A stretch of DNA of 14,874 nucleotides from JBBQRS01 sp038214535 (lineage in GTDB: Bacteria; Chloroflexota; Anaerolineae; CG2-30-64-16). The notes under the pieces are model-generated. The model ran no database searches and had not been told where the DNA came from. It saw only the letters and a list, made by a program, of their open reading frames with translations. Position 1 is the stretch's first letter; the number at the start of each line of letters is the position of its first letter. The position numbers and the translations under genes were made by a program. Below are positions 1 to 9,920 of this stretch, in pieces. The stretch spans positions 1 to 14,874 of the forward strand of contig JBBQRS010000116.1 of the NCBI GenBank assembly GCA_038214535.1, in the 5' to 3' direction.

Positions 1-1524
1 GTAGTAGCCGTAATAATAGTAGCCGCGCCCGCGCGCCGGCACCCGGTTGAGCAGCACACCGATGATCCGCGCGTTCACCCGATCGAGCGCCTCGACGGCC
101 TGCACCGCCGCCCCGCGCCGGGAGGAGCCGAGTTGCAGCACCAGCAACACGCCGTCGGTCTGGGTGGCAAGCATGGCCGTGTCAGAGACGGCCAACACCG
201 GCGCACTGTCCAGGATCACATAGTCGGCCTCGGCGCTCATCTCGCCCAGCAACGCCGCCATACGGGCCGAGCCCACCAGTTCCGCCGGGTTAGGCGGCAC
301 CGGCCCGGACGTGAGCACCCGGAGTTCGGGCAGCGGCGTTTCCGCCAGGAGGGTACGCCAATCCTCCGCGCCGTCGAGCATGGCGCTGGTCAGGCCCGCG
401 TTGTTGGGCAAACCGAAGACGCGATGCAGGCGCGGCCGGCGCAGGTCGGCGTCCACCAGGATCACCCGTTTGCCGGCCTGGGCCAGGGCGGCCGCGAGGT
501 TGGCCGCGGTGCGGGTCTTGCCCTCGCCCGCCGACGGGCTGGTGATCAGCAGCGTGTGCAGCGGCCGGTCTACCGAAGCGAACTGTAGGTTGGTGCGCAG
601 GACGCGATAGGCTTCGGCGGCGCCGGAACTGCTATGTGTCAACACGGTGACTTCGCCGGAATTGGCCGGCACCTCCGGTACGAGACCGACGGTTGCCAGC
701 CCGAGATCGGCGGATATATCGTCGGGGCTGCGCACGACATCGTTCAAATACTCAAGCGCCAGGATCAACCCGAGCGCGCCCAGCAGACCGACCAGCGCGG
801 CCATCAGGGTGTTGCGCAGCGTCCGCGGGCGCACCGGGCTGGTCGGCGTCTGCGCCGGCTCGATGGTGAACAGGCCCTGGGCGGATTTGGCCTCCTCCAG
901 CCGGACCTGCGCCAGGCTGTTGGTCAGGCTCAGCTCAACAACTTCCAGCTCGCGCAAGGTGCTCTGCAAGCGCAGATAGTCCGCCGTGTTCCCGGCCTGG
1001 TCGGCGCGGTCGCTGGCTTCCTGAAGCTGAGCGCGCTGATTCTGCACCTGGTTCAATTGCGTCTCGACGCTGGACTTGGCCGCCACAAAGCGTTCGGCCT
1101 GCAGTGCCTGGCTTTGCTCGCGGAAGACCTCCGGCACGGTGTTGGCGATGGCTGCAGCCAGCGCCGGGTTGGCATCTTCCGCCGAAAGCTGGATCAACTG
1201 GGTGTTGCGCACCGGGCTTACCGTGACGGCGCGGGCCAGTTGATCCACCGTCATGGGCAGTTGCAGCCGGGCGATCACTTCCTCCAGCACGGGGCGCGTG
1301 GTCAGCCACTGCGCGTAAGTCGCGGCCAGCCGCTCGCTCAGCATCACGGAGGTATAGTCAGCCGCCCCCTGTTGCGCCTCATCCACCAGCAGCGTTGCCT
1401 TCGCCTGATAGATGGGGACGGCGCGCTGGTTGAAGATGAAGGCCACGCCGCCCAGGAGGATAACGCCCAGCAGCAGGAGCCACCACCAGCGTAAAAGCAT
1501 ATCAATGTAACGTCGAATTTCCAT
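1..1524 (-). CDS. Wzz/Wzc-type polysaccharide co-polymerase with fused tyrosine kinase (3' end outside window)
   Basis: Inner-membrane regulator of polysaccharide chain length with a cytoplasmic bacterial tyrosine kinase (BY-kinase) on the same chain. I read 508 codons from the ATG at 1524 with no stop before the left edge, so the C-terminus is missing. Two membrane helices are visible: about residues 13-32 (Trp/Leu-rich, right after a basic N-terminus) and about 240-262, preceded by a Pro-rich stretch (SPVRP) typical of Wzz proteins. Between them is a periplasmic region with a Gln-rich probable coiled coil near residues 140-215. The kinase has Walker A SPSAGEGKT (329-337, K336), Walker A' VDADLRRP (357-364) and Walker B VILDSAP (436-442). 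The last visible residues form a tyrosine cluster, GYYYYGYY (501-508), the usual autophosphorylation tail. It starts 16 bases after the dehydratase stop, so it is in the same operon. The domain assignment is firm; the full length is unknown. Confidence 0.93.
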   Translation of the reverse strand, partial: MEIRRYIDMLLRWWWLLLLGVILLGGVAFIFNQRAVPIYQAKATLLVDEAQQGAADYTSVMLSERLAATYAQWLTTRPVLEEVIARLQLPMTVDQLARAVTVSPVRNTQLIQLSAEDANPALAAAIANTVPEVFREQSQALQAERFVAAKSSVETQLNQVQNQRAQLQEASDRADQAGNTADYLRLQSTLRELEVVELSLTNSLAQVRLEEAKSAQGLFTIEPAQTPTSPVRPRTLRNTLMAALVGLLGALGLILALEYLNDVVRSPDDISADLGLATVGLVPEVPANSGEVTVLTHSSSGAAEAYRVLRTNLQFASVDRPLHTLLITSPSAGEGKTRTAANLAAALAQAGKRVILVDADLRRPRLHRVFGLPNNAGLTSAMLDGAEDWRTLLAETPLPELRVLTSGPVPPNPAELVGSARMAALLGEMSAEADYVILDSAPVLAVSDTAMLATQTDGVLLVLQLGSSRRGAAVQAVEALDRVNARIIGVLLNRVPARGRGYYYYGYY

Positions 1525-1540
1525 GTACTCTCTCAATCAT

Positions 1541-3489
<1,949 letters not shown>

Positions 3490-3493
<4 letters not shown>

Positions 3494-4119
3494 GGGACTG
3501 CGATGAGGATCCTGCCGGCCTTGAACTTGTCGGCGGCGAAGTTGAGCATCAGGCCCTGTGCGCCGGTGGGCGCTTCGAAGCCGACCTGGGCGCGAATCGT
3601 CTCATAGGGGCCGAGATCCACATCGGGCGTCGTGCCGCCGGCCACGGCGACAGCAGCCGGGCTGATCTTGTAGATCTGATTCGTGTCGTCTTTGAGGATG
3701 AACTCGCGGGCCGAGTTGATGGCGACTACTGCGCCGCCGGTGTTCTCAATCGTGAGATCGAGGAGTACCCAGCGTGAGCCGGGCGCCGGCTGCGCATCGG
3801 ACGAACGCGGGGCGATGGCTTTCGCTGTCAAGATCAGGTAGCCCGCTTCGATCTTCTCGCCCAGCGCCGCCGTGGTGATGCGCATCTGCCGATCTTCCAG
3901 GGCGACGGTGGGGAGCGGGGTCCAGGTGGGCGCGACAGTGGGCGTGGGTCGCGGGGTCGCGGTGGGAATGACGGGCGTCGGCGGGGGCGCGGGCGGCGTC
4001 GAGAAGTAGGTGGAGGCCATGAAGGCGAGCATCAAAAAGGCCACCGCGCCGACGATGAACCAGACCCATAGCGGCAGCCTACCATCCCCCGTCGGGGGTC
4101 TACGTCCGGTGAGTCGCAT
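3490..4119 (-). CDS. Membrane-anchored DUF4352-like extracytoplasmic protein
   Basis: A 209-residue protein of unknown function. After a short Arg-rich cytoplasmic tail there is one membrane helix (about 16-38), then a Pro/Thr-rich linker of about 30 residues (41-72), then a predicted all-beta domain to the C-terminus. The C-terminal half (phrases such as RWVLLDLTIENTGG, then LKDDTNQIYK) looks like the DUF4352/immunoprotective-extracellular type of beta sandwich. There is no lipobox cysteine, so it is an anchored membrane protein rather than a lipoprotein. The ATG at 4119 has a good ribosome binding site (AAGGAA, 6 bases upstream). It lies 20 bases after the sugar transferase and its stop overlaps the dehydratase start (ATGA), so it is a true operon member. 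A structural or polymer-binding role outside the membrane is possible but is inference; no enzymatic motif is visible. Confidence 0.8.
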
Positions 4120-4125
4120 GTAGAG

Positions 4126-4131
4126 TTCCTT
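4126..4131 (-). promoter_or_regulatory. Ribosome binding site for the DUF4352-like gene
   Basis: AAGGAA on the minus strand, six bases before the ATG at 4119. It supports that start over any other in-frame codon. Confidence 0.7.
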
Positions 4132-4139
4132 GGAAGGTA

Positions 4140-4739
4140 TCAGTGAAAGACCTGGGCAATGGTCCGGAGGATCAGCCCCAGATCAGAACTCAGGGTGCGT
4201 CCGTTGAGATAGCGCAAATCAATCGCCAGTTTGTCGGGTAGGACCTGTGTTCGGTACGTCATTTCCCAGTCTGGTCCGGTGAGCAATTGCTCCTCGTACC
4301 GATAGGTCAGCGAGGCCGCGCTGGTGATGCCGGGGCGCACCCGCAGCACCTGCCGCTGCTCCGGCGTGTAAAGCGCCACGTAGCTCGGGTCCTCCGGGCG
4401 CGGCCCAACCAGGCTCATCTCGCCCCGGAGGACGTTGATCAATTGCGGCAGCTCGTCGAGCTTGGTGCGGCGCAGGACCGCGCCGACGCGGGTGACGCGC
4501 CGGTCGCCCGAGGCGGTGATGCCGGGGCCGCGCCGATCTGCGTCGGTAACCATGCTGCGAAACTTGTAAAGCCGGAACTCGCGGCCCGCTTTGCCGACGC
4601 GGCGCGCGCGGTAGAAGACGGGGCCGGGCGAATCGAGCTTGATGAAACTGGCGAGCAGCAGGAAGAGCGGACTGAGCACGACCAGCCCGGCCGTCGCGCC
4701 GCTCACATCCACCAGCCGCCTGATGCCATCAGCGAGCAT
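4140..4739 (-). CDS. PglC-type monotopic phosphoglycosyl transferase (initiating sugar transferase)
   Basis: Transfers a sugar phosphate from a UDP-sugar to undecaprenyl phosphate, starting the lipid-linked repeat unit at the cytoplasmic face. With the ATG at 4739 the protein has 199 residues, the size of the minimal PglC family (no WcaJ/WbaP-like extra domain). The N-terminal re-entrant helix carries the Ser-Pro pair at S23-P24, exactly the position known in Campylobacter PglC, and the catalytic Asp-Glu dyad is in TKLDELPQLIN at D95-E96. Other family motifs are KFRSM (59-63), SLVGPRPE and RPGITS. A TTG at 4757 would add six residues; the ATG is preferred because of the motif spacing and because it overlaps the aminotransferase stop by only 11 bases. 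Located beside the dehydratase and aminotransferase genes, it probably uses the aminosugar they make; that substrate is inferred. Confidence 0.93.
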   Translation of the reverse strand: MLADGIRRLVDVSGATAGLVVLSPLFLLLASFIKLDSPGPVFYRARRVGKAGREFRLYKFRSMVTDADRRGPGITASGDRRVTRVGAVLRRTKLDELPQLINVLRGEMSLVGPRPEDPSYVALYTPEQRQVLRVRPGITSAASLTYRYEEQLLTGPDWEMTYRTQVLPDKLAIDLRYLNGRTLSSDLGLILRTIAQVFH

Positions 4740-5907
4740 GGGCCTCGACGATCTCAAGCACGGCGGCGATCACATCGTTGACATCGGCATCGCTCATCTT
4801 GCTATAGATCGGGAGCGAGATCTCGCGCAGGTATTCGCGATTGGCCACGGGGAAGTCATCGGGCCGGAAGCCGTAGGTCTCTCGATAGTAGGGGTGCAGG
4901 TGCAGCGGGATGAAGTGGACGCTGGTCCCGATGTTGCGGGCCTTCAACGCCTCGATGAACTCTGCCCGGTCAATACACAGAGAGTCCAGGTTGAGGCGAA
5001 GCATGTACAAGTGCCAGGCGTGTTGTGAGTCCTCCCGGTCGGCAGGAGTTTGCAGCGCTGGATTTGTGCGTAACGCGGCGGCGTAGCGCCCGGCGATCTC
5101 GCGCCGGCGGCGCCACATGCGATCGGCCTTGGCGAGTTGCGCCAGCCCCATGCCCGCGGCGACATCGATCATGTTGTATTTGTAGCCCGGCGCGGTGATT
5201 TCATAATACCAGGAGCCTTCGGCGGTATAGCGCTTCCACGCGTCGCGGCTGATACCGTGCAGCGCCATGATGCGACAGCGGTCGGCCAGCGTATCATCGT
5301 CGGTGCAGATCATCCCGCCCTCGCCGGTGGTGATGGTCTTGGTGGCATAGAACGAGAAGCACACCGCGTGTTGCGCGACGTTTTCCGGCGCGACCTGGCC
5401 GATCATGCGACCTTGATACTTCGCCGGGAAGGCGTGGGCGGCGTCCTCGATCACCGCAATGTTATGTCGAGCGGCCACGGCATAGATCGCGTCCAGATCG
5501 GCGGGCAGGCCGGCGATGTGGACGGGGATCACGGCGCGCGTGCGCCCGGTGACCGCCGCGGCGATCGCATCGGGCCGGATGTTGAGCGTGCAGGGGTCCA
5601 CGTCCACCAGCACGGGGCGCGCATCGAAATAGCGGATCACCTCGGCGGTGGCGGCGAAGGTGTACGGGGTCGTGATGACTTCATCGCCGCGTCGCAGGCT
5701 GACCGCTTCGAGCGCGAGGTGCATGGCCGCGGTACACGAGTTGACGGCGACGGCGTGCTTCGCGCCGACCGCCGCGGCGAACGCGGCCTCGAACTGCCGC
5801 GTCTTCGGCCCGGTGGTGACCCACCCCGAATCGAGCGCGTCTTTGATCTGCGCCAGCTCGGTGTGGTCGAGGTCGGGCAGGGCGAAGGGCAGGAAGGTGT
5901 CACGCAT
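4729..5907 (-). CDS. DegT/DnrJ/EryC1/StrS-family sugar aminotransferase (PglE/PseC/ArnB-like)
   Basis: A PLP-dependent aminotransferase of 392 residues expected to aminate a UDP-4-keto-6-deoxy-HexNAc at C4 using glutamate. The start of the fold is visible (GWVTTGPKTRQFE near residue 30), followed by the PLP-contacting VIEDAAH (D155, H158) and the Schiff-base lysine in SFYATKTITTGEGG (K190). The C-terminal part has the typical LHPYYRETYG and SLPIYSKMSDADVNDVI segments. The ATG at 5907 is chosen over an upstream in-frame codon at 5976 because the latter would add a poor 23-residue extension lying inside the preceding gene, whereas 5907 falls just after that gene's stop (7-base gap). With the dehydratase downstream it forms the standard two-step route to a 4-amino-4,6-dideoxy sugar. 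The product isomer (GlcNAc4N or GalNAc4N type) is not decidable here. Confidence 0.94.
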   Translation of the reverse strand: MRDTFLPFALPDLDHTELAQIKDALDSGWVTTGPKTRQFEAAFAAAVGAKHAVAVNSCTAAMHLALEAVSLRRGDEVITTPYTFAATAEVIRYFDARPVLVDVDPCTLNIRPDAIAAAVTGRTRAVIPVHIAGLPADLDAIYAVAARHNIAVIEDAAHAFPAKYQGRMIGQVAPENVAQHAVCFSFYATKTITTGEGGMICTDDDTLADRCRIMALHGISRDAWKRYTAEGSWYYEITAPGYKYNMIDVAAGMGLAQLAKADRMWRRRREIAGRYAAALRTNPALQTPADREDSQHAWHLYMLRLNLDSLCIDRAEFIEALKARNIGTSVHFIPLHLHPYYRETYGFRPDDFPVANREYLREISLPIYSKMSDADVNDVIAAVLEIVEAHAR

Positions 5908-5914
5908 GGTTAAA

Positions 5915-6856
5915 TCAGCCGTCCGTCGGTTCGATGTGTAGTGGCCGCAGCACGTCGGGCCAGGTTTGCTCCGCAAGCGGGCGCTTGCCTTCCAGATAGA
6001 AGCGCAGCATGCCCTCGGTTTTGGCGACGGTGGCGTTATCGGGCCACCACCCTTTCAGCCGTTTGACGACGGCGTGCGTCGCCGGATTGAAGAAAGGCGC
6101 AAGCCGCGGGTGAAAGACCACCCGCTGGCGCACCGGTTTGGCCGTGTAGCCCATCCGAAACTTGAACTCGTCCACGCTGGTCGGGGCGTCCAGCGAGTGC
6201 AACCCGTAGAACATACGCGTAACCCCGTCGCGCTGGAGCGCTTCCTGCGTAAAGACAGCCGCAAGTGCGTTGTTGACGCCCAATGAGAGGTGCGCGGTGC
6301 TGCTTTGCTGGTAGAGGATAGAGCAGCAATCATCACAGGTGAATGCCAGCAGACTCGCCGCAAGCTCCGTCCCGACAGTCACGCCCCACGCCTCGAACCC
6401 CGGCAATGACTCGGCGCTCAGACAGAGCTTACGCCACCATGCCGCCGTTTCAGCCTTTTCGCGCCCCTGGCGCATGAGGGTGTCATAGCGCAGACGCCAG
6501 CCCTCATCGGCCAGCCTCGCGAAAGAGATTGGCTCGACCCGCGCGGACTTAAGCGCCTTGCGAACGTCGTAACGCGCCTTTTTGGGCAGTTGATCGAGGG
6601 AGTATGCCTTTTCATCGTAAACCACGTGGTAACTGGTCACGCCTTCGGGCGTATGTACGGGGGTTGAATAACGCAACCCGACCACCCCGTGGCGGGCGAA
6701 CAGTTCGGCCGTTTCCGCGAGCGGGGGGTCAATCAGCCAGTGGTACGGGAACGCCTGGTAGACGCGCGGCCCTTGGTCGCACCAGTAACTGTCGGCCGTG
6801 CGAATGATGGTGTGGCCCTGCAGACGCAGCCACCCGGCAAATACATCAGGATTCAT
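5915..6856 (-). CDS. FemAB/GNAT_6-like acyltransferase
   Basis: A 313-residue protein with the double-GNAT look of the FemAB / GNAT_6 (BioF2-like) group. There is no signal peptide or membrane helix. The first half has the basic stretch LPKKARYDVRKALKSA (90-105), a region often seen as KxxRxxxrkA in these proteins; the second half has LSLGVNNALAA (191-200), then MFYGLHSLDAPTSVDEFKFRMGY (215-237 approximately), whose D-x-x-K-x-R-x-G ending is the usual family signature. Family members attach amino acids (from aminoacyl-tRNA) or acyl groups to amino groups of cell-wall or exopolysaccharide precursors. The start ATG overlaps the GNAT stop by 4 bases (ATGA) and the stop lies 7 bases before the aminotransferase. 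Acting on the 4-amino sugar made by the neighbouring enzyme is plausible but inferred; donor unknown. Confidence 0.78.
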   Translation of the reverse strand: MNPDVFAGWLRLQGHTIIRTADSYWCDQGPRVYQAFPYHWLIDPPLAETAELFARHGVVGLRYSTPVHTPEGVTSYHVVYDEKAYSLDQLPKKARYDVRKALKSARVEPISFARLADEGWRLRYDTLMRQGREKAETAAWWRKLCLSAESLPGFEAWGVTVGTELAASLLAFTCDDCCSILYQQSSTAHLSLGVNNALAAVFTQEALQRDGVTRMFYGLHSLDAPTSVDEFKFRMGYTAKPVRQRVVFHPRLAPFFNPATHAVVKRLKGWWPDNATVAKTEGMLRFYLEGKRPLAEQTWPDVLRPLHIEPTDG

Positions 6857-7467
6857 GATAACGCGTCCAAGATACGTTCATAGCGGATGCACGAGGCGCC
6901 GTCCCGCTGCAATTCACCCGTCTCATGGAACCCTACTTTGCCGTAGAAGGCCCTTGTCGGCTGATTATCTGTTTCTGTATAAAGATACATACGGTCATAG
7001 CCCCGACTGCGAGCATCGAGCAGCAGCCGATCTACCAGTTGGACGGCGACGCCCGTGCCGCGCGCGGCAGGGCTTACGACGATAGGGCGTAACTCGTAGC
7101 CATCCTCTGTTGTCTCTTCTTCCCCCGCATCGCCCTGCCTGTAGCGCCGCGCAAAGGCGGCGAGAAGTTGAGGGCGCATGAGCAGGCTGATCATCCCCCA
7201 GGTCATAAGGTGGGGCCACTGCGTCTTAAGCAACTCGGCCCGCACTTCGCCGGGCGCCCAGACGCCGCAAACGTAGCCCAACACCTGCCCCTCGTCTTCG
7301 GCCACATAGCCGACCGCGCCGCGGCCCGCGGCGACCGACCGGTAGTAGCTTTCCAGTAAATGTTGTCCGGCGGCGCCGCTGAACCGCGTCCTGAGGCATT
7401 GCATGTGCAAGGATGCCACAGCAGGACTATGTCGCGTCGCCGCCTGAACAATGCTCACTGTCGGCAC
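6853..7467 (-). CDS. GNAT-family N-acetyltransferase
   Basis: A 204-residue single-domain GNAT enzyme. The acetyl-CoA binding motif A is clear: VSPAARGTGVAVQLVDRLL, with the R-G-T-G-V-A loop at 136-141, and the C-terminal motif B reads NQPTRAFYGKVGF (168-180). The N-terminal part contains a GYVAEDEGQVLGYVCG strand pair typical of the fold. A Glu-rich loop at about 112-122 separates the two halves. The start is GTG at 7467; a second in-frame GTG lies nine bases later and no strong ribosome binding site decides between them. It is 40 bases downstream of the GT2 gene and overlaps the next gene by 4 bases. In this cluster the natural role would be N-acetylation of the 4-amino sugar nucleotide, as PseH (also GNAT) does, but substrate is inference. 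Confidence 0.88.
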   Translation of the reverse strand: MPTVSIVQAATRHSPAVASLHMQCLRTRFSGAAGQHLLESYYRSVAAGRGAVGYVAEDEGQVLGYVCGVWAPGEVRAELLKTQWPHLMTWGMISLLMRPQLLAAFARRYRQGDAGEEETTEDGYELRPIVVSPAARGTGVAVQLVDRLLLDARSRGYDRMYLYTETDNQPTRAFYGKVGFHETGELQRDGASCIRYERILDALS

Positions 7468-7507
7468 GCTGAGTCTCTGCCGCGCTGAATTCTGGCGTGT
7501 AGCGCGC

Positions 7508-8635
7508 TCACGAGAATTGTCGTATGCTAATGCTGGAAATCGAGTAAAGGAGACGAAACACCAGATTCAGTGCGCTCTGGATCGCCGCCATTACACCCCC
7601 AGAACTCGTCTGATGGGTGAACTCGATGACCGGACTCATCAAGTTGAAGTGCGCCTTATCGGGCGTCTTCCTCAGCGCCTGATTGGCGCGACGTTTGCTG
7701 CGGATGAAGTCACGGTTCTGATAGAGCCAGCCGTAGACGCCAAGCTTCGTGCGCAAAAACGAAGTCCCCCCGAGCAGACCGAATCCGAGAGATACCAGCT
7801 CGGCAAGCAAAAGCGAAGGCGCCAGGATGACCAGAGTCGCAGAACTGTAGTTGGCGAGAACGTACGTTAGGCGCGCGCGCTCGATGTCCCTGAATCGGGC
7901 GGCAGTTAATGGTTTGACTGCGTATTTGTGGTACACAAGCGCTCTCGGCTCCAGGATGATCCGAAAATCCGCCAACAGCGCCCGCCATGCGAGGTCGGCG
8001 CCCAGGTAGTAATCCTGAGTGGTTCGCCGTTCTTTGCCAAAGGTGCTTTGAATGCCCAGGTCAATCATCCCAACGTGTTGCAGCACCCCGCGTTTGATCA
8101 GAAACGACGCGCCCGAAGGACAGAACAGATCCTCCTGGCCGCTGAAATGCTGCGAAGGCTCACCGCGTCCCCGGCACGTTGCGAAGCCGGTGAAGTGGAC
8201 GAGATCGCCGCAACCGTTAATCATATTGCGGTCATCAAAGAACAGGATCTTGGGCGCGACCAGTCCGATGCCTTCGTCTTGTTTGGCCGCCTCGACGAGA
8301 TAGAGCAACCAGTCTGGGTGCACTTCAACATCCGTGTTGGAGACCACAAGATACTCACCCTTAGCCAACCCGAAGCCGAGGTTGTTGCCCGCCCCGTATC
8401 CGATGTTGCCTTCGCGCACGAGCTGCACCTGTGGGTAACGGGTGGCAACAAGGTCCGCGCTCTCATCCGTTGATCCGCTATCAATGAGGATGATCTCGAA
8501 ATCCCGGTAGCTCTGTGCCAGCATGGATGTGAGACAGGCGTCCAGATCCGCCATACCGTTGTAGTTCACGAGAATGATAGAGACCAGTTCGGGAGCTCCG
8601 GGCGCGAGCAGGCCCTTGCCTGTCGCCTCAACCAT
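7508..8635 (-). CDS. GT2-family glycosyltransferase
   Basis: A GT-A fold, family 2 glycosyltransferase related to rhamnosyltransferase-like enzymes of O-antigen and capsule loci; cytoplasmic-face, membrane-associated. From the ATG at 8635 it has 375 residues. The nucleotide-binding start VSIILVNYNG is at 18-27, the IDSGSTDES segment near 51-59, NIGYGAGNNLGF at 77-88, and the metal-binding DxD-type VSNTDVEV at 98-105. An acceptor-side D(Y)YLGADLAWR segment occupies the place of the common EDxDLxxR motif. A hydrophobic stretch (ILAPSLLLAELVSLGFGLL) and a basic C-terminal region suggest membrane contact. The start at 8635 overlaps the GT4 stop by 8 bases; an ATG at 8680 is also in frame and would overlap by 53 bases, and neither has a clear ribosome binding site. 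The donor sugar cannot be named. Confidence 0.92.
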   Translation of the reverse strand: MVEATGKGLLAPGAPELVSIILVNYNGMADLDACLTSMLAQSYRDFEIILIDSGSTDESADLVATRYPQVQLVREGNIGYGAGNNLGFGLAKGEYLVVSNTDVEVHPDWLLYLVEAAKQDEGIGLVAPKILFFDDRNMINGCGDLVHFTGFATCRGRGEPSQHFSGQEDLFCPSGASFLIKRGVLQHVGMIDLGIQSTFGKERRTTQDYYLGADLAWRALLADFRIILEPRALVYHKYAVKPLTAARFRDIERARLTYVLANYSSATLVILAPSLLLAELVSLGFGLLGGTSFLRTKLGVYGWLYQNRDFIRSKRRANQALRKTPDKAHFNLMSPVIEFTHQTSSGGVMAAIQSALNLVFRLLYSISSISIRQFS

Positions 8636-9872
8636 TGGGAGGAAAACCCGTGGGCTGCCGCATTGCAAGCGGAGCCTCATGTGGCGAAGACGCGCAGATC
8701 CTTTCGTAGAGTCGCTGCACTTGCGCCACGACTTGATCCCAGTCCAGCGCGGCGATCACACGTGCTCGGGCAGCCAGCGTATACGCACGGGCCGACTGCG
8801 GGGCGGCGAGGATCTGTGTCAGCGCCTGTTCAAGCTCATCAACATCACCATAATGCACCAGAGTTCCGGCATCGAGGGACGCAACGATTTCGCCGCATCC
8901 CGTACCGGCCGAGACGATCGTAGGCACGCCCGAGAGGATGCCCTCAAACGCAGAGACGCCGAAGTCCTCGACGGCCGCCGCATAGACCAGCACGTCCGTT
9001 GCGCCAAAAACCTCCTGTTTGGCCTGCGGGCCGCTCACTGTAGGAATCAGGTAAAGATGCTCGAACTGCTCCTCGCGGGCAATCTGGGTCAACGTGGCCC
9101 CATAGCCCTCGTCCGGCCCGACGACAACCGCCGCAACATCCAGCCCCGTGCGGCGCAACCGGGCCACGGCGCGCAGCATGTGATCTATCCCCTTGATGGC
9201 ATGCACGCGACCGAAATACAAAATGATGATCTGCTCGGCTATGCCGTGGCGCGTTCGGAATGCCACGCCGGACGCCGCCGGATCGTAATCCTTGCTCTCC
9301 ATACCGTTGTGGACGACATGGATCTTTGCAGGATCAGCGCCCAGGTCGAGATAGCTTTCGACCTCCCGATCCGACAGGGCAATCAACGCCGCGGCGTTGC
9401 GAATCATCCGCCGGCCCACCGTGCGGTCGAAGACAGTCTTTGCGGCCACACTATGACCCTGATAGGGGATGGTACCCCGTGGGTGCAACACGTAAGGCAC
9501 GCCGGCGGCGGCGGCCTGCTCGGCGCCGATGACCGAAATGTAATCACGGTAGCCATGGAAGTGCATCACATCGTAACGACCAGCGACGCTGCGCAGCAAC
9601 GATCTGAGTTCGGGCAGGTAATAGAGGCCAAAGGAATTCCGGCCCAGCGGGATCAGTTTGCGGGTAGCCAGATAGGTCACGTGGACGCCATCCACGGTAC
9701 GCTCAAAGGTTTCGGCCTGAAGGACCGACGTTTTGGAAGCCAAGTTGGTGCAAATGACATCCACCTTCACCCCGCGCTTGCTCAAAGCGGTACACAGCTT
9801 ATAGACCGTCAAGTCAGGCCCACCCAGCGCCGACGCGCTGCGATAGGAGAGCGAGAAGTGCAATACTCTCAT
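8628..9872 (-). CDS. GT4-family glycosyltransferase
   Basis: A GT-B fold, retaining glycosyltransferase of family 4, 414 residues, cytoplasmic. The N-terminal acceptor domain begins MRVLHFSLSY with the GGPDLTVYKLCTAL glycine loop (17-30). The C-terminal donor domain has VVHNGM (186-191), YFGRVHAIKGID (219-230, with the GR and K residues that hold the donor phosphates) and the E-x7-E element EDFGVSAFE (E302, E310) followed by GILSGVPTIVSAGTG. The ATG at 9872 is well supported by a GAGGAG site six bases upstream. It sits 48 bases after the flippase stop, the largest gap inside the cluster. It adds one of the later sugars to the lipid-linked repeat; donor and linkage are not readable from sequence. 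Confidence 0.95.
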   Translation of the reverse strand: MRVLHFSLSYRSASALGGPDLTVYKLCTALSKRGVKVDVICTNLASKTSVLQAETFERTVDGVHVTYLATRKLIPLGRNSFGLYYLPELRSLLRSVAGRYDVMHFHGYRDYISVIGAEQAAAAGVPYVLHPRGTIPYQGHSVAAKTVFDRTVGRRMIRNAAALIALSDREVESYLDLGADPAKIHVVHNGMESKDYDPAASGVAFRTRHGIAEQIIILYFGRVHAIKGIDHMLRAVARLRRTGLDVAAVVVGPDEGYGATLTQIAREEQFEHLYLIPTVSGPQAKQEVFGATDVLVYAAAVEDFGVSAFEGILSGVPTIVSAGTGCGEIVASLDAGTLVHYGDVDELEQALTQILAAPQSARAYTLAARARVIAALDWDQVVAQVQRLYERICASSPHEAPLAMRQPTGFPPNG

Positions 9873-9878
9873 GTACGA

Positions 9879-9884
9879 CTCCTC
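9879..9884 (-). promoter_or_regulatory. Ribosome binding site for the GT4 gene
   Basis: GAGGAG on the minus strand, spaced six bases from the ATG at 9872. It is one of the strongest such sites in the window and lies in the 48-base gap after the flippase gene. Confidence 0.8.
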
Positions 9885-9920
9885 ATGTATCCCTGATGGG
9901 CATACTGGCTCACAACGATC

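Noticed and set aside
634..1494. A 286-codon open frame on the plus strand
   Set aside because: Lies antisense to the membrane and coiled-coil part of the co-polymerase; Gln/Arg/Gly-rich without any family pattern.
8574..9896. A 440-codon open frame on the plus strand, antisense to the GT4 gene
   Set aside because: Low-complexity Arg/His/Gln-rich translation without motifs; the minus strand carries a clear GT4 enzyme.
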